This document shows, piece by piece, positions 31,651 to 40,856 of a stretch of 64,000 nt of DNA. Position 1 is the stretch's first letter; the number at the start of each line of letters is the position of its first letter. Source of the stretch: Bacteroidales bacterium (GTDB taxonomy: Bacteria; Bacteroidota; Bacteroidia; Bacteroidales; WCHB1-69); NCBI GenBank assembly GCA_016288655.1, contig JAEEKX010000034.1, positions 1 through 64,000 on the forward strand. Direction: 5' to 3'. The position numbers were made by a program, and so were the translations under genes. The notes under the pieces are model-generated. The model did no database searches. It was given only the letters and a program-made list of their open reading frames with translations, and had not been told where the DNA came from.

Positions 31651-33255
31651 TTACTGACGATTGTACTTGTAATAGTCGCGGGCATTGCCGCCCCAGTAAT
31701 CCTCGGGCACGGTGATGTCGGGGTTGACGTTGGGGCTGAGGCGCTTCACCAACTTCATCTGCCACGCCGGATCCTGTATCTCGCCGATATAGTCGGAGTG
31801 CAACAGCTCGTAGTTGTTGGTGGCAAGGTCGCGGTTGTAGAAGATGAACTTCACGTTGGTCTGTTCGCCCAGCGAATAGTAGTGCCAGATCTCATACGGA
31901 TAGGCCTGCGGATCGTATGGCTCCTCGGTGATGGTGGTCGGCGGGCCGTAGCGCAGATAGACGCGCCCGCGGTCTGTGCGGAAGCCCTTGATGACCGTAC
32001 TGCCGTAACGCTCATTCACGTAGTCAACCTTGGCCTTGTATGCCAGCCACGCGCCTTCGGGGTCGTCGGGCGCGCGGTCGATCCAGAAGCCGTAGAAGTA
32101 CCGTTGCAACTCGTCGAGCGGCACCTTCTTCATCTGCTGTAAAAAGAACTCCTGCTCCGCAACCGTGCCGATAGGATAGAGCGTCGCCACATTCTCTTGA
32201 AGTGTCTTCAAATCAGTCATCTTCTCCACAAAAGTGTGCTCCACCACCACGTCGTCGTAGTGGGAAAGGTCGAGTTGGATCCGCGGATTGCTGCGTTGGA
32301 AGAACGCGCGGGAGAAGGCAAGCACCGTGGAGTCGGCGTCCATGACATAGAGGTTAAGGTGATAGTTGCCCGACGGCAGATGAAAGATGTTGAAAATGTG
32401 GACGAAGACGGAGACCGGAGCGGTCTGCACCTCACGACAATAGACATACTCGGGCTTTGCCGCACGCCCCAGCTCCACAATCTCCGACTTCACGATGAAG
32501 GACTTTCCTGCGCCCAGCACCTTGTCAGTGTTGTAAATCTCACAACTGAAAGGCAGGGAATAGACCTTTTCGGGAGCATACTGCTGGAACAACGGCGTCA
32601 CCCAGAAGCCGTACTTGTCGAAAACCCCGCCGTCGCCGCTGCGATTCATCCGCTCGTACAACGAAATGTCGGAGGTCGAGACCCTGTCGGCAGGGAAATC
32701 CACATGCACGAAGTCAATATAGCGGATGGAATCGCCATTCCCGTTCACATCTTTCAAGGTGAAATAGAGATAATAGTCGCCATTGGGGACGGCGAGGTTG
32801 CGCACGTCGCTGAAATAGGATTTCTCCTGTAGCGACTCCTCCAACTTGGGCGGACTGACGAGAATATAATGCAACATGTTGACACTCTCCTCATTACCGC
32901 CATCGTTCTTGCGGCGCACATCCACGAGAATATCGACAGAGGCCTCGTAACGTCCAGCGGACATGGGTTGAGAAACGGCACGTCCATTCTGGACTTCGCC
33001 TCGCTTTAAGAGATTCTGGTTGGACATCGGTACGTAATTGACCGTGCTTCCATCCACGATAAACTGAAATTCAATATACGACTGCATTTCATCCGTAGAA
33101 TAGGCATGGAAATTCAGAACGGCTTTCAAACTTTTGGTGGCAATGCTGTCCGTCTGCGGCTTTGCATTTTTCTTCTTTTGGGCATAGCCGGCGGGAAGAA
33201 ACAGTGCTGTGAGCAGAAGCAGGACAGTGAATCTCAACAAGTTCTTTTTCATCAT
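31651..33255 (-). CDS. GWxTD domain secreted protein
   Basis: A 534-residue exported protein (signal MMKKNLLRFTVLLLLTALFL, then PAGYAQ). The C-terminal ~110 residues form a GWxTD-type domain: FYGFWIDRAPDDPEGAWLAY, VDYVNERYGS, FRTDRGRVYLRYGPP, then YPYEIWHYY. The upstream part is beta-rich and resembles stacked Ig-like folds (VPNGDYYLYFTLKD, LPSGNYHLNLYVMDADS). The family is widespread in Bacteroidota and has no proven function; an outer-membrane or periplasmic structural role is the usual guess. It lies 15 bases before the sugar transferase gene and 17 bases after the S8 peptidase gene. Confidence 0.88.
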   Translation of the reverse strand: MMKKNLLRFTVLLLLTALFLPAGYAQKKKNAKPQTDSIATKSLKAVLNFHAYSTDEMQSYIEFQFIVDGSTVNYVPMSNQNLLKRGEVQNGRAVSQPMSAGRYEASVDILVDVRRKNDGGNEESVNMLHYILVSPPKLEESLQEKSYFSDVRNLAVPNGDYYLYFTLKDVNGNGDSIRYIDFVHVDFPADRVSTSDISLYERMNRSGDGGVFDKYGFWVTPLFQQYAPEKVYSLPFSCEIYNTDKVLGAGKSFIVKSEIVELGRAAKPEYVYCREVQTAPVSVFVHIFNIFHLPSGNYHLNLYVMDADSTVLAFSRAFFQRSNPRIQLDLSHYDDVVVEHTFVEKMTDLKTLQENVATLYPIGTVAEQEFFLQQMKKVPLDELQRYFYGFWIDRAPDDPEGAWLAYKAKVDYVNERYGSTVIKGFRTDRGRVYLRYGPPTTITEEPYDPQAYPYEIWHYYSLGEQTNVKFIFYNRDLATNNYELLHSDYIGEIQDPAWQMKLVKRLSPNVNPDITVPEDYWGGNARDYYKYNRQ

Positions 33256-33272
33256 TTTACAAGTATAAAAAT

Positions 33273-34979
33273 TTAGTAAAGCCCAATCACTTGGGAATAC
33301 GAGGTTCCGTCAGGAGATATAACCTTAACTCTCACAAAACTATATCCACTATCATAAGCATTGATGTTGAACTTGGGCAGTTTCACTTTGGTAGTGCCGA
33401 AGATGTGGCCATCCTCCAAGGCCTGTCCCTTCACCTTGACCTCTTTCACATAGACGTTGGGATCTCCATCGATTCGCATCTCGAGTTTGATGGTGGAGAT
33501 GCCTCGGTTGCACAGATAGGCGCAGTTGACGACGGGTTTGTTGGTGCTGTTGTCGAAGACGATGAGCACGGGAGCGTCGTAGTCGCGGGCGAGGTTGTTG
33601 TAGGCAGACATGAAGTTGGGGATACCGTAGCCGGCCTGCGGCTGCGGATTGCTGTGGAGGTTGCCGGCACGCTGCACGGCATCGATGACATCCTCAACAC
33701 TTTTCTCGGGGAAGAGTTGCCAGAGGCAGGCGACCATGCCGGAGAGTACGGGTGAGGAGAAAGAGGTGCCGTAGGATGCCTCAATCTCGTCTTCGGGGGT
33801 GATGACCATGACGCGGGAACCGACGGCGATGGCGTCGGGCTTGACGCGCCCGTCGGCGGTGGGACCGTAGGAGGAGAACTCGGCCATTGAGCCCTCGCGG
33901 TCGATGGCACCCACGGTGAGGACGCCCTCGGCATCGGCGGGCGCGGTGATGTAGTGCCACTCCTCGTCGCCTTCGTTGCCGGCGCTCACGCAAATGATCA
34001 TCCCCTTCTGGGCGGCCAACGTGGCGGCCTGCGACGCCCGGCTGATCTTGCCGTTCATCTCCTCATATTGATAGGATTGCAATTTGTTGTCGAACTTGTA
34101 ATATCCCAACGAGGAGTTGAGCACGTCGCAGCCCAGACTGTCGGCCCACTCCACGCCGGCCACCCAATTGTCCTCCTCGATCTTGTTCTCGCTGCGAGAA
34201 TCCTCCGTCATCGCCAAGTAGAACGAGGCCTTGGGGGCAGTGCCCATGAACTCGTTATCGACATAGCCGGTGATGCACGAAAGCACCTCGGAGCCGTGGG
34301 AGCCGCTGATGAAGACCGAACGGCCCGGCTGGACGAAATTGCGAGTGCCCAACAGACGCCCCTCCTGGCGCAACGCCTCGAAACACTCCATCTTGTTGGC
34401 GTTCTTGAAGCCGCCGTCCATCACCACCATCAGCATGCCCTCTCCGCGCGCGCCCAAACGGTGCAGCCAATGAGCCTGGTTCATCGCCAACTGAACGGAG
34501 GTCTTGCCGTATGAGAAGTTGCCGACATGCTCATCCGCCACGAAGACCTCCTTCGTCGTTTTCGGAGGAGTGTAGGTGCTCTGTGGATAGTCGAAAGTCT
34601 CCTCGTTCTCTAAAGAAGCCGTGCACTCGCACATCGCCACGCACTTCAACTCCCTGATCTGCTTGTCGATATCCTTCACCGTGGAATAAACCGTGATGCC
34701 ATTGAGCCATTTCGACTTCGTGAGCAGCACCATGTTCTCATCCAACGCCAGCACCTGGCGGATGTAACTTTCGTTGACAGGGAAATCCTGCTCGGTGATA
34801 TCGATGTTGAACCGCTGACGCTTCTCAATGGCCCGCGGCGACAGGAACTCCTGCGGCCGATCGATTGAATAGGTGGTGTTCGCCTTATCCTTAAACTGCA
34901 CCCAATATTTGGCGGGCGACTGGGCATACAAGGTCACGAAAAAACTCGCGACAATCACAAAAACGAATGTCCTTTTCAT
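33273..34979 (-). CDS. Secreted S8 (subtilisin-like) serine peptidase
   Basis: A 568-residue exported subtilase. The signal is MKRTFVFVIVASFFVTLYAQ. A pro-domain-like region covers residues 21-155. The catalytic triad is Asp188 (MLMVVMDGGF), His228 (SGSHGSEV) and Ser406 (YGTSFSSPV), with the oxyanion Asn in VSAGNEGDEE. A C-terminal beta-sandwich (about 460-568) follows, without a recognisable T9SS sorting domain. Its N-terminal half is clearly paralogous to the T9SS-exported peptidase at 38043-39719 (shared YSIDRPQEFLS / YSIDQPEEFLS and SKSKW motifs). First gene of an operon driven by the box at 34998-35006. Confidence 0.92.
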   Translation of the reverse strand: MKRTFVFVIVASFFVTLYAQSPAKYWVQFKDKANTTYSIDRPQEFLSPRAIEKRQRFNIDITEQDFPVNESYIRQVLALDENMVLLTKSKWLNGITVYSTVKDIDKQIRELKCVAMCECTASLENEETFDYPQSTYTPPKTTKEVFVADEHVGNFSYGKTSVQLAMNQAHWLHRLGARGEGMLMVVMDGGFKNANKMECFEALRQEGRLLGTRNFVQPGRSVFISGSHGSEVLSCITGYVDNEFMGTAPKASFYLAMTEDSRSENKIEEDNWVAGVEWADSLGCDVLNSSLGYYKFDNKLQSYQYEEMNGKISRASQAATLAAQKGMIICVSAGNEGDEEWHYITAPADAEGVLTVGAIDREGSMAEFSSYGPTADGRVKPDAIAVGSRVMVITPEDEIEASYGTSFSSPVLSGMVACLWQLFPEKSVEDVIDAVQRAGNLHSNPQPQAGYGIPNFMSAYNNLARDYDAPVLIVFDNSTNKPVVNCAYLCNRGISTIKLEMRIDGDPNVYVKEVKVKGQALEDGHIFGTTKVKLPKFNINAYDSGYSFVRVKVISPDGTSYSQVIGLY

Positions 34980-34997
34980 CGTAAAATATATTTGGCT

Positions 34998-35006
34998 GCA
35001 AATTTA
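34998..35006 (-). promoter_or_regulatory. -7 promoter box (TAAATTTGC) for the S8 peptidase operon
   Basis: Consensus box 19 bases before the start at 34979, in a 119-base divergent gap. Confidence 0.65.
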
Positions 35007-35059
35007 CATGAAATTCCCATTTTTTATGATATAAAGGAAAAAATTTCAGAATTTTCACG

Positions 35060-35068
35060 TACCTTTGC
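35060..35068 (+). promoter_or_regulatory. -7 promoter box (TACCTTTGC) for the DUF3352-like gene
   Basis: Consensus box 31 bases before the ATG at 35099, divergent from the peptidase promoter. Confidence 0.65.
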
Positions 35069-35098
35069 AGCCGCAATCAACTGCAAAAACTGGTCAAG

Positions 35099-36607
35099 AT
35101 GGACGAAACAAAGAAAAAATCACGCAAGAAAGGTTGGCTGATCACGCTTCTCGTGCTTTTAGTCCTGGGAACGGGTGCCGGCATCTATTTCTACACCAAT
35201 TATTTAAGAAAAAGCACCATGGATCCCATGGAGATGGTACCTGGCGATGCCGCGCTGATGGTGGAGATCAACAACTACGACAGTTTCTTGGAATCCGCGG
35301 GGCACTGCCGCGCTTTCCTGAACGATGTGGTGTCACTCGGGGCGCTCGACGGCATGCAGTTCTTCCTTTCGCAATTCGACCAGCAGACCCTGTCCGGGGA
35401 GCCGATGGCGCTCTCGGTGCACCCGACCGACAACGGCAGCGCGCTGCTGCTGTCGCTGCGCGCCAAGACGTCGGAGTTCGACCGCCTGCTGAAGAAGCTG
35501 GAACTCAACCGGAACAACTTCCACGCCCACAGCGGCTATGAGATCTACGAGATCGGCACGCACCACCGCACCTTCTACTTCTGCTACCACGACGGACTTT
35601 TCACCGTCGCCGAAAACGAGGCGGTGCTGAAGTCGGCGCTCGACTGCATGTCATCGCGCAAGACGCTGTGCCGCGCCGAGGCCTTCCAGCCCCTGCGCGA
35701 AATGATGGACAAGAACCCGAAACAGAACTGGTTGGTGGTCGCGCAGTCGGCATTTTGGGAAAGCCAGCAGGGCAACCTGTCGCCCGAAGCCTCGCCCGTG
35801 CTTGAGGCCCTGCGCAACGTCACCGACTGGTCGGCCTACCAGATCACCGTCAACGCCGGCGAGATCGTCCTGTCGGGCTATAGCGTGCTGAAAGAGGGCG
35901 CTTTCCTTAACCGATGGAACGGACAGCATCCCGCCGCCATCACGACACCCGAGGAGATCCTCCCCGCCTCCATCGACGATTACGCCGAGTACAACATTTC
36001 CGACATCGACGCCTTCTGCCGCAACGCCCAACTTTCCGACAACGTCAGCACCGCCCTCAAGGCGCTGAAGAGCACCATGTTCCACACATTCACCCTCTCC
36101 GACACGCTCACCTACCGCTACTTCGCCGTGCGCGTCCCCACCTGCGACAGTGCCTTCCTGCAGTCGCTCCTTCCCGACAATCATACGATCGACTCCGTCA
36201 AACTCGGCACCCATCGGTTCGGACGCGGCAACTTCGCGCCCGCCCTCTGTCCCCACGCCACAGCGGTCGCCACCAACACCTTCCTCATCTCCGACGACCT
36301 CAACTACCTCGTCTTTTCCGACTCCATCACCAATCTGCAAAAATACAGAGCCGCCCTGTCGAAAAACAAGTCACTGGCTGAAAATCAGATCTATGTCAAC
36401 TTGAAGAATGACGGCCGCTGGACTTCCCGCGCCGGCTACCAACTTTTCTTTCAAAACCGAGAGGACTCCATCGACAAATATCTCAACTCCAAACTCATCT
36501 CCCGCAACACTCGCCTCCGCGACATCCGATACATTTTATATAATGCCCAAGAGCCCGTCGGGCAACTCGTCCCCAACAACATCTACATTCGCTTCTCCAC
36601 CAAGTAA
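35099..36607 (+). CDS. DUF3352-like single-pass membrane protein, function unknown
   Basis: A 502-residue protein with a basic N-terminus (MDETKKKSRKKGW), one membrane helix (about 14-33) and a large extracytoplasmic part. The opening MEMVPGDAALMVEINNYDSF, together with internal LALSVHP-like strands and FTVAENEAVLKSALDCMSS, resembles the DUF3352 group, in which a substrate-binding-like beta fold repeats twice. No catalytic motif is seen. It starts the plus-strand operon that continues with the M20 dipeptidase (41 bases later) and the S8 peptidase, suggesting a role around extracellular peptide use or protein quality, but that is position only. Confidence 0.65.
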   Translation: MDETKKKSRKKGWLITLLVLLVLGTGAGIYFYTNYLRKSTMDPMEMVPGDAALMVEINNYDSFLESAGHCRAFLNDVVSLGALDGMQFFLSQFDQQTLSGEPMALSVHPTDNGSALLLSLRAKTSEFDRLLKKLELNRNNFHAHSGYEIYEIGTHHRTFYFCYHDGLFTVAENEAVLKSALDCMSSRKTLCRAEAFQPLREMMDKNPKQNWLVVAQSAFWESQQGNLSPEASPVLEALRNVTDWSAYQITVNAGEIVLSGYSVLKEGAFLNRWNGQHPAAITTPEEILPASIDDYAEYNISDIDAFCRNAQLSDNVSTALKALKSTMFHTFTLSDTLTYRYFAVRVPTCDSAFLQSLLPDNHTIDSVKLGTHRFGRGNFAPALCPHATAVATNTFLISDDLNYLVFSDSITNLQKYRAALSKNKSLAENQIYVNLKNDGRWTSRAGYQLFFQNREDSIDKYLNSKLISRNTRLRDIRYILYNAQEPVGQLVPNNIYIRFSTK

Positions 36608-36648
36608 TTTTGAGTACAACGAATTGAATCACAAAAATTTATAATATC

Positions 36649-38019
36649 ATGAAAGATTTAAAGAACTACATCGAAACCCACAAAGACCGTTTTTTGGAAG
36701 AACTTTTCAGTCTGATCCGCATCCCCTCCATCAGTTCGCAAGAGGAGCATAAGGGCGACATGGTACGTTGCGCCGAACGCTGGCGTGAGCTGATCCTCGC
36801 CGCCGGTGCCGACCGTTGCGAGGTGATGCCCACCGAAGGCAATCCCGTCGTCTATGGTGAGAAGTTCATCGACGCCAACGCCCCCACCGTGCTAGTGTAC
36901 GGCCACTACGACGTCATGCCCGTCGATCCCATAGAACTCTGGAAATCAGAACCTTTCGAACCCGTCATCCATGACGGAAAGATCTGGGCGCGCGGTGCGG
37001 ACGACGACAAAGGACAGTCGTTCATGCACGCCAAGGCCTTCGAATACATGGTGAAGACCGGCCAGCTGCCCTGCAACGTCAAGTTCATGCTCGAGGGCGA
37101 AGAGGAGATCGGCAGCGGCAGTCTCTACGGCTTCTGCGAGAAGAACAAGGAACTGCTGAAGGCCGACATCATCCTGGTGTCCGACACCGGCATGATCGCC
37201 ACCGACATCCCATCCATCACCGTCGGCCTGCGCGGACTGAGTTACCTCGAAGTGGAGGTGACCGGCCCCAACAAGGACCTGCATTCCGGCATCTTCGGCG
37301 GTGCCGTCGCCAACCCCATCAACATCCTCTGCCAGATGATCGCCTCCTTGCAGAACGAGAAGAACGAGATCACCATCCCGCACTTCTACGACGACGTGCT
37401 GGTGCTCTCCGACGAGGAGCGTGCCCTGATGGCCAAGGCCCCGTTCAACCTCGAGGAATACAAGAAGGCCATCGACGTAGAAGAACTGCACGGGGAAGAA
37501 GGGTACAGCACTATCGAGCGCACCGGCATCCGCCCGACGCTCGACCTCTGCGGCATCTGGGGTGGCTACACCGGCGAGGGCTCCAAGACCGTGCTCCCCT
37601 CCAAGGCCTGCGCCAAGGTCTCCATGCGCCTTGTGCCCAACCAGGACTCCACCAAGATCGCCGAACTATTCCAGAAACATTTCGAGAGCATCGCGCCCAA
37701 GTGCGTCAAGGTGAAAGTGACTCCGTGCCATGGCGGCGAGGCCTACGTCTCCCCCATTGATATGCCCGCCTACAAGGCCGCCGAAAAGGCCTACGAGACC
37801 ACCTTCGGCAAACGCCCCATTCCCACCCGCAGCGGCGGCAGCATCCCGATCATCTCCGGCTTCGAGCGCATCCTCGGCACCAAAGCCATCCTCATGGGCT
37901 TCGGCCTCGGCGAAGACGCCATCCACTCCCCCAACGAGAACTACAAACTCGAACACTTCTTCAAAGGCATTGAAACCATTCCGTACTTCTATAAATATTA
38001 TGCTGAGATGATGAAATAA
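36649..38019 (+). CDS. M20 family dipeptidase
   Basis: A 456-residue zinc dipeptidase of the M20 family (CNDP-like branch). The di-zinc ligands are visible: His86 and Asp88 in YGHYDVMPVD, bridging Asp119 in ARGADDDKG, the EGEEEIGS stretch (about 150-157) with the general base Glu, and the terminal His in DAIHSPNENYKL. The lid/dimerisation insert includes HSGIFGGAVANP. There is no signal peptide, so it is cytosolic and finishes peptide breakdown. It sits between an uncharacterised membrane protein and a secreted S8 peptidase in one plus-strand run. Confidence 0.94.
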   Translation: MKDLKNYIETHKDRFLEELFSLIRIPSISSQEEHKGDMVRCAERWRELILAAGADRCEVMPTEGNPVVYGEKFIDANAPTVLVYGHYDVMPVDPIELWKSEPFEPVIHDGKIWARGADDDKGQSFMHAKAFEYMVKTGQLPCNVKFMLEGEEEIGSGSLYGFCEKNKELLKADIILVSDTGMIATDIPSITVGLRGLSYLEVEVTGPNKDLHSGIFGGAVANPINILCQMIASLQNEKNEITIPHFYDDVLVLSDEERALMAKAPFNLEEYKKAIDVEELHGEEGYSTIERTGIRPTLDLCGIWGGYTGEGSKTVLPSKACAKVSMRLVPNQDSTKIAELFQKHFESIAPKCVKVKVTPCHGGEAYVSPIDMPAYKAAEKAYETTFGKRPIPTRSGGSIPIISGFERILGTKAILMGFGLGEDAIHSPNENYKLEHFFKGIETIPYFYKYYAEMMK

Positions 38020-38042
38020 ATCATCCGTCCTTTATTATAAAG

Positions 38043-39719
38043 ATGAAACGTATCACTCTCTTTCTGCTTTCCGCCATTTTCACCACGGCGGCCTTTTCCC
38101 AGAACGTCAACTGTTACCGCATCTATCTGCACGACAAGGAGGGCACCCCCTACTCCATCGACCAACCCGAGGAGTTCCTCTCGCAGCGTTGTCTTGACAA
38201 GCGCGCCCGCTACGACGTGCCCGTCACCGAGCAGGACCTGCCGCTCAGTCCCACCTACATCAGTGCGATTGAAGGTGTGAGCGCACAACTGCGGGTGCTG
38301 TCGAAGTCGAAATGGACCAACACACTCACGGTGTGGTGCCCCGACACAGCCCGCATGGCCGACGTGCGCGCCCTCGCGTTCGTCGATAGCGTAAAGCCCG
38401 TCGGCTTCTACGAGAGTATGGACAACCGCCTGTTCGACGACCTGCCGGTTTACGACCAGACCGTCAACCCAAGTGACTCGACGACCTACGGCAAGGGTGC
38501 GGCGCAACTCGCGCTGCACAACGGACAGTTGCTGCACGCCCAGGGCTACCGCGGCGAGGGGATGCTCATCGCCATGCTGGACGCCGGCTGGCTCGCCTTC
38601 GAACGCACGCCGTGGTTTGCCAACCTATACGAAAACGGCCAAATCTGGGGCACCCGCAACTTCGTACCGGGCATGGAGAACGTCTATCTGGGACACAGCC
38701 ACGGCACCAGTTGCGCCTCCACCATTGTGAGCAACGTCTTCGCCAACGACACGCTCGTGGGCGTCGCCCCCAACGCCAATATCTTCTTCATCCGCACGGA
38801 AGACCCCGAATTTGAAATGCTCATCGAGGAGGACTTCTTCGCCGCCGGACTAGAGGTGGCCGACAGCATCGGCGCCGACATCGTCACGGCGTCGCTGGGC
38901 TACACCCGCTTCGACGACTCCTCGTTCGTCTTCGACTACAGCTCCTGCGACGGGCACACCTCCATCTGCTCGCAAGCCGCCACCATCGCAGCACACAAGG
39001 CCATGGTGGTCTGCTCCGCCGCCGGCAACGACGGCGCTAACGAGTGGCACAAACTCTCCCGCCCCAGCGACGCGGAGGACATCCTCTGTGTGGGCGCCGT
39101 CAACGTCGATAGCGTCTATGCACCCTTCTCCAGTTGCGGACCCAGTTACGACGGCCGCGTCAAGCCCGACGTAGTCTCCTGTGGCTATGACACATACGTG
39201 GTCGCCCCAGGTACCTACGATGGCGAAAATCCCTTCCATTACATGGTGATCTACGCCGGCAACGGCACATCCTTCGCCACCCCCATCATGGCGGGCATGG
39301 CCACCTGCCTTTGGCAGGCGCTGCCGCAACTCAACTCCTTAGAAATCATGCAGATCATTCGTGAATCGGGGCACCAGTATAACGCGCCCGACACGCTGTT
39401 GGGCTACGGCATTCCCAACATCTACCAGGCCTGGCTCGACCACCGCACCGACGGCATCGCCGCACCGCTCCTGCCCACCGTCACCTTCACCGCCTTCCCC
39501 AACCCGTGCAGCAGCCAACTCACCATCCGCAACCCCGGACACGAGAGCGTCAACATCTGCGCCTTCGACCTGCGCGGACGGGTGGTTTTCGCCGACAACA
39601 ACTTCAACGACAACAATTTACAATCCATCAACACCACATCCTGGCCGGCAGGCACCTATTTAGTGCGCGTGCAACGGCAGTGGGGCCGCGCCGAAATCAT
39701 CAAGGTGGTCAAGGAATAA
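38043..39719 (+). CDS. T9SS-exported S8 serine peptidase
   Basis: A 558-residue subtilase with the signal MKRITLFLLSAIFTTAAFSQ. The triad is Asp180 (MLIAMLDAGW), His220 (GHSHGTSCAS) and Ser410 (NGTSFATPIMAG), with the oxyanion Asn in SAAGNDGANE. The C-terminal ~75 residues are a T9SS type A sorting domain: FTAFPNPCSSQLTIRNP, ICAFDLRGRVVF, WPAGTYLVRV and the basic end IIKVVKE. The protein is therefore exported through T9SS and probably anchored at or released from the surface. It is the paralogue of the peptidase at 33273-34979, which lacks the sorting domain. Last gene of its operon, 23 bases after the dipeptidase. Confidence 0.94.
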   Translation: MKRITLFLLSAIFTTAAFSQNVNCYRIYLHDKEGTPYSIDQPEEFLSQRCLDKRARYDVPVTEQDLPLSPTYISAIEGVSAQLRVLSKSKWTNTLTVWCPDTARMADVRALAFVDSVKPVGFYESMDNRLFDDLPVYDQTVNPSDSTTYGKGAAQLALHNGQLLHAQGYRGEGMLIAMLDAGWLAFERTPWFANLYENGQIWGTRNFVPGMENVYLGHSHGTSCASTIVSNVFANDTLVGVAPNANIFFIRTEDPEFEMLIEEDFFAAGLEVADSIGADIVTASLGYTRFDDSSFVFDYSSCDGHTSICSQAATIAAHKAMVVCSAAGNDGANEWHKLSRPSDAEDILCVGAVNVDSVYAPFSSCGPSYDGRVKPDVVSCGYDTYVVAPGTYDGENPFHYMVIYAGNGTSFATPIMAGMATCLWQALPQLNSLEIMQIIRESGHQYNAPDTLLGYGIPNIYQAWLDHRTDGIAAPLLPTVTFTAFPNPCSSQLTIRNPGHESVNICAFDLRGRVVFADNNFNDNNLQSINTTSWPAGTYLVRVQRQWGRAEIIKVVKE

Positions 39720-39742
39720 CCGGTCAACGAGCCGTACTTATC

Positions 39743-40774
39743 TTAAATATAGTATTCCGCGATGCGCTTCATCTCGGAACTGACGTTGTTGCCTTCGTAC
39801 AGAATGCCGTAGATGGTCTCCGAGATCGGGATGGAGGCGCCGAACTTCTTGTTCATCTCATGGATGCAGCGGACGGCATAGTAGCCCTCCGCAATCATAC
39901 TCATCTCCAACTGCGCCACGCGCACCGACAGCCCGTGACCGATCATGTTGCCGAACATGCGGTTGCGGCTGAAGTGAGAGTAAGAGGTCACGAGCAGGTC
40001 GCCGAGATAGACCGAGTCGTCGAGACAGCGCTCGCCCGGGAAGACCTGGCGGACGAAGTTCTTCATCTCGCGCACGCCGTTGGCGATGTAGGCGGCGATG
40101 AAGTTGTCGCCATAGCCCAGACCGCTGTAGATGCCGGCGCCAAGGGCATAGATGTTCTTCATCACGACGGCGAGTTCTGCGCCCTTGATGTCGGAAGAGA
40201 CGGAAGCCCGCACGTATCGGTTGGTGAACATCCTCGCCACGTCGGCCGCCAATTCCGCGTTAGTGGAGGCGGCGGTGAGAAAGGTGAACTTCTCTTGCGC
40301 GATCTCCTCCGCGTGCGACGGTCCGCTGATCATGGCCATGTTCGCCATCGGAATATGGAACTCATCATGCAGGTAGTCGGTGATAAACTGCAACCTCTCG
40401 GGAATGATACCCTTGACCGCCGTGATGATCTTCTTGTTCGACATCCGGCTCTTCTTCAACGGCTCCAACGTCTTCTGCAAAAAAGCGGACGGGGTGACAA
40501 TGATGACATAGTCGGCGCGGTTGACCACCTGACGCAAGTCATTGCTCACTTTAACATCTTTTGGGTCGATAAAAGTGGAACTGAGATACTTGGGATTGTG
40601 CCCATATTTGTTCACGCCCTCCACGATTTCGGGCTCTCTCACCCACCAGTGGATGTGTTCGAGATTGGCCGATAATATCTTGATAATCGCGGTGGCCCAA
40701 CTACCTCCGCCGATGACAGCGACACGGTAGCGAAGGCGTGTTTTCTTTCTAAAAGGAGTAGCGGTCTCTTCCAT
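39743..40774 (-). CDS. gpsA: Glycerol-3-phosphate dehydrogenase (NAD(P)+)
   Basis: A 343-residue cytosolic enzyme reducing dihydroxyacetone phosphate to sn-glycerol-3-phosphate for phospholipids. RVAVIGGGSWATAIIKIL is the Rossmann nucleotide loop (about residues 17-34), GPSHAEEIAQ and the catalytic-Lys region GAELAVVMKNIYALGAGIYS follow, and GDNFIAAYIANGVREMKNF binds the substrate. Its -7 box is at 40808-40816. It is separate from the serine-lyase operon, with an 82-base gap. Confidence 0.94.
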   Translation of the reverse strand: MEETATPFRKKTRLRYRVAVIGGGSWATAIIKILSANLEHIHWWVREPEIVEGVNKYGHNPKYLSSTFIDPKDVKVSNDLRQVVNRADYVIIVTPSAFLQKTLEPLKKSRMSNKKIITAVKGIIPERLQFITDYLHDEFHIPMANMAMISGPSHAEEIAQEKFTFLTAASTNAELAADVARMFTNRYVRASVSSDIKGAELAVVMKNIYALGAGIYSGLGYGDNFIAAYIANGVREMKNFVRQVFPGERCLDDSVYLGDLLVTSYSHFSRNRMFGNMIGHGLSVRVAQLEMSMIAEGYYAVRCIHEMNKKFGASIPISETIYGILYEGNNVSSEMKRIAEYYI

Positions 40775-40807
40775 TTAAAAGGAGTCTTTTTAACTTTTTT
40801 TAAGTGT

Positions 40808-40816
40808 GCAAAAATA
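40808..40816 (-). promoter_or_regulatory. -7 promoter box (TATTTTTGC) for gpsA
   Basis: Consensus box 34 bases before the gpsA start. Confidence 0.6.
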
Positions 40817-40856
40817 CACTTTTTTTTTGAAAGAGAGATTTTTTCAGAAAAATGTG

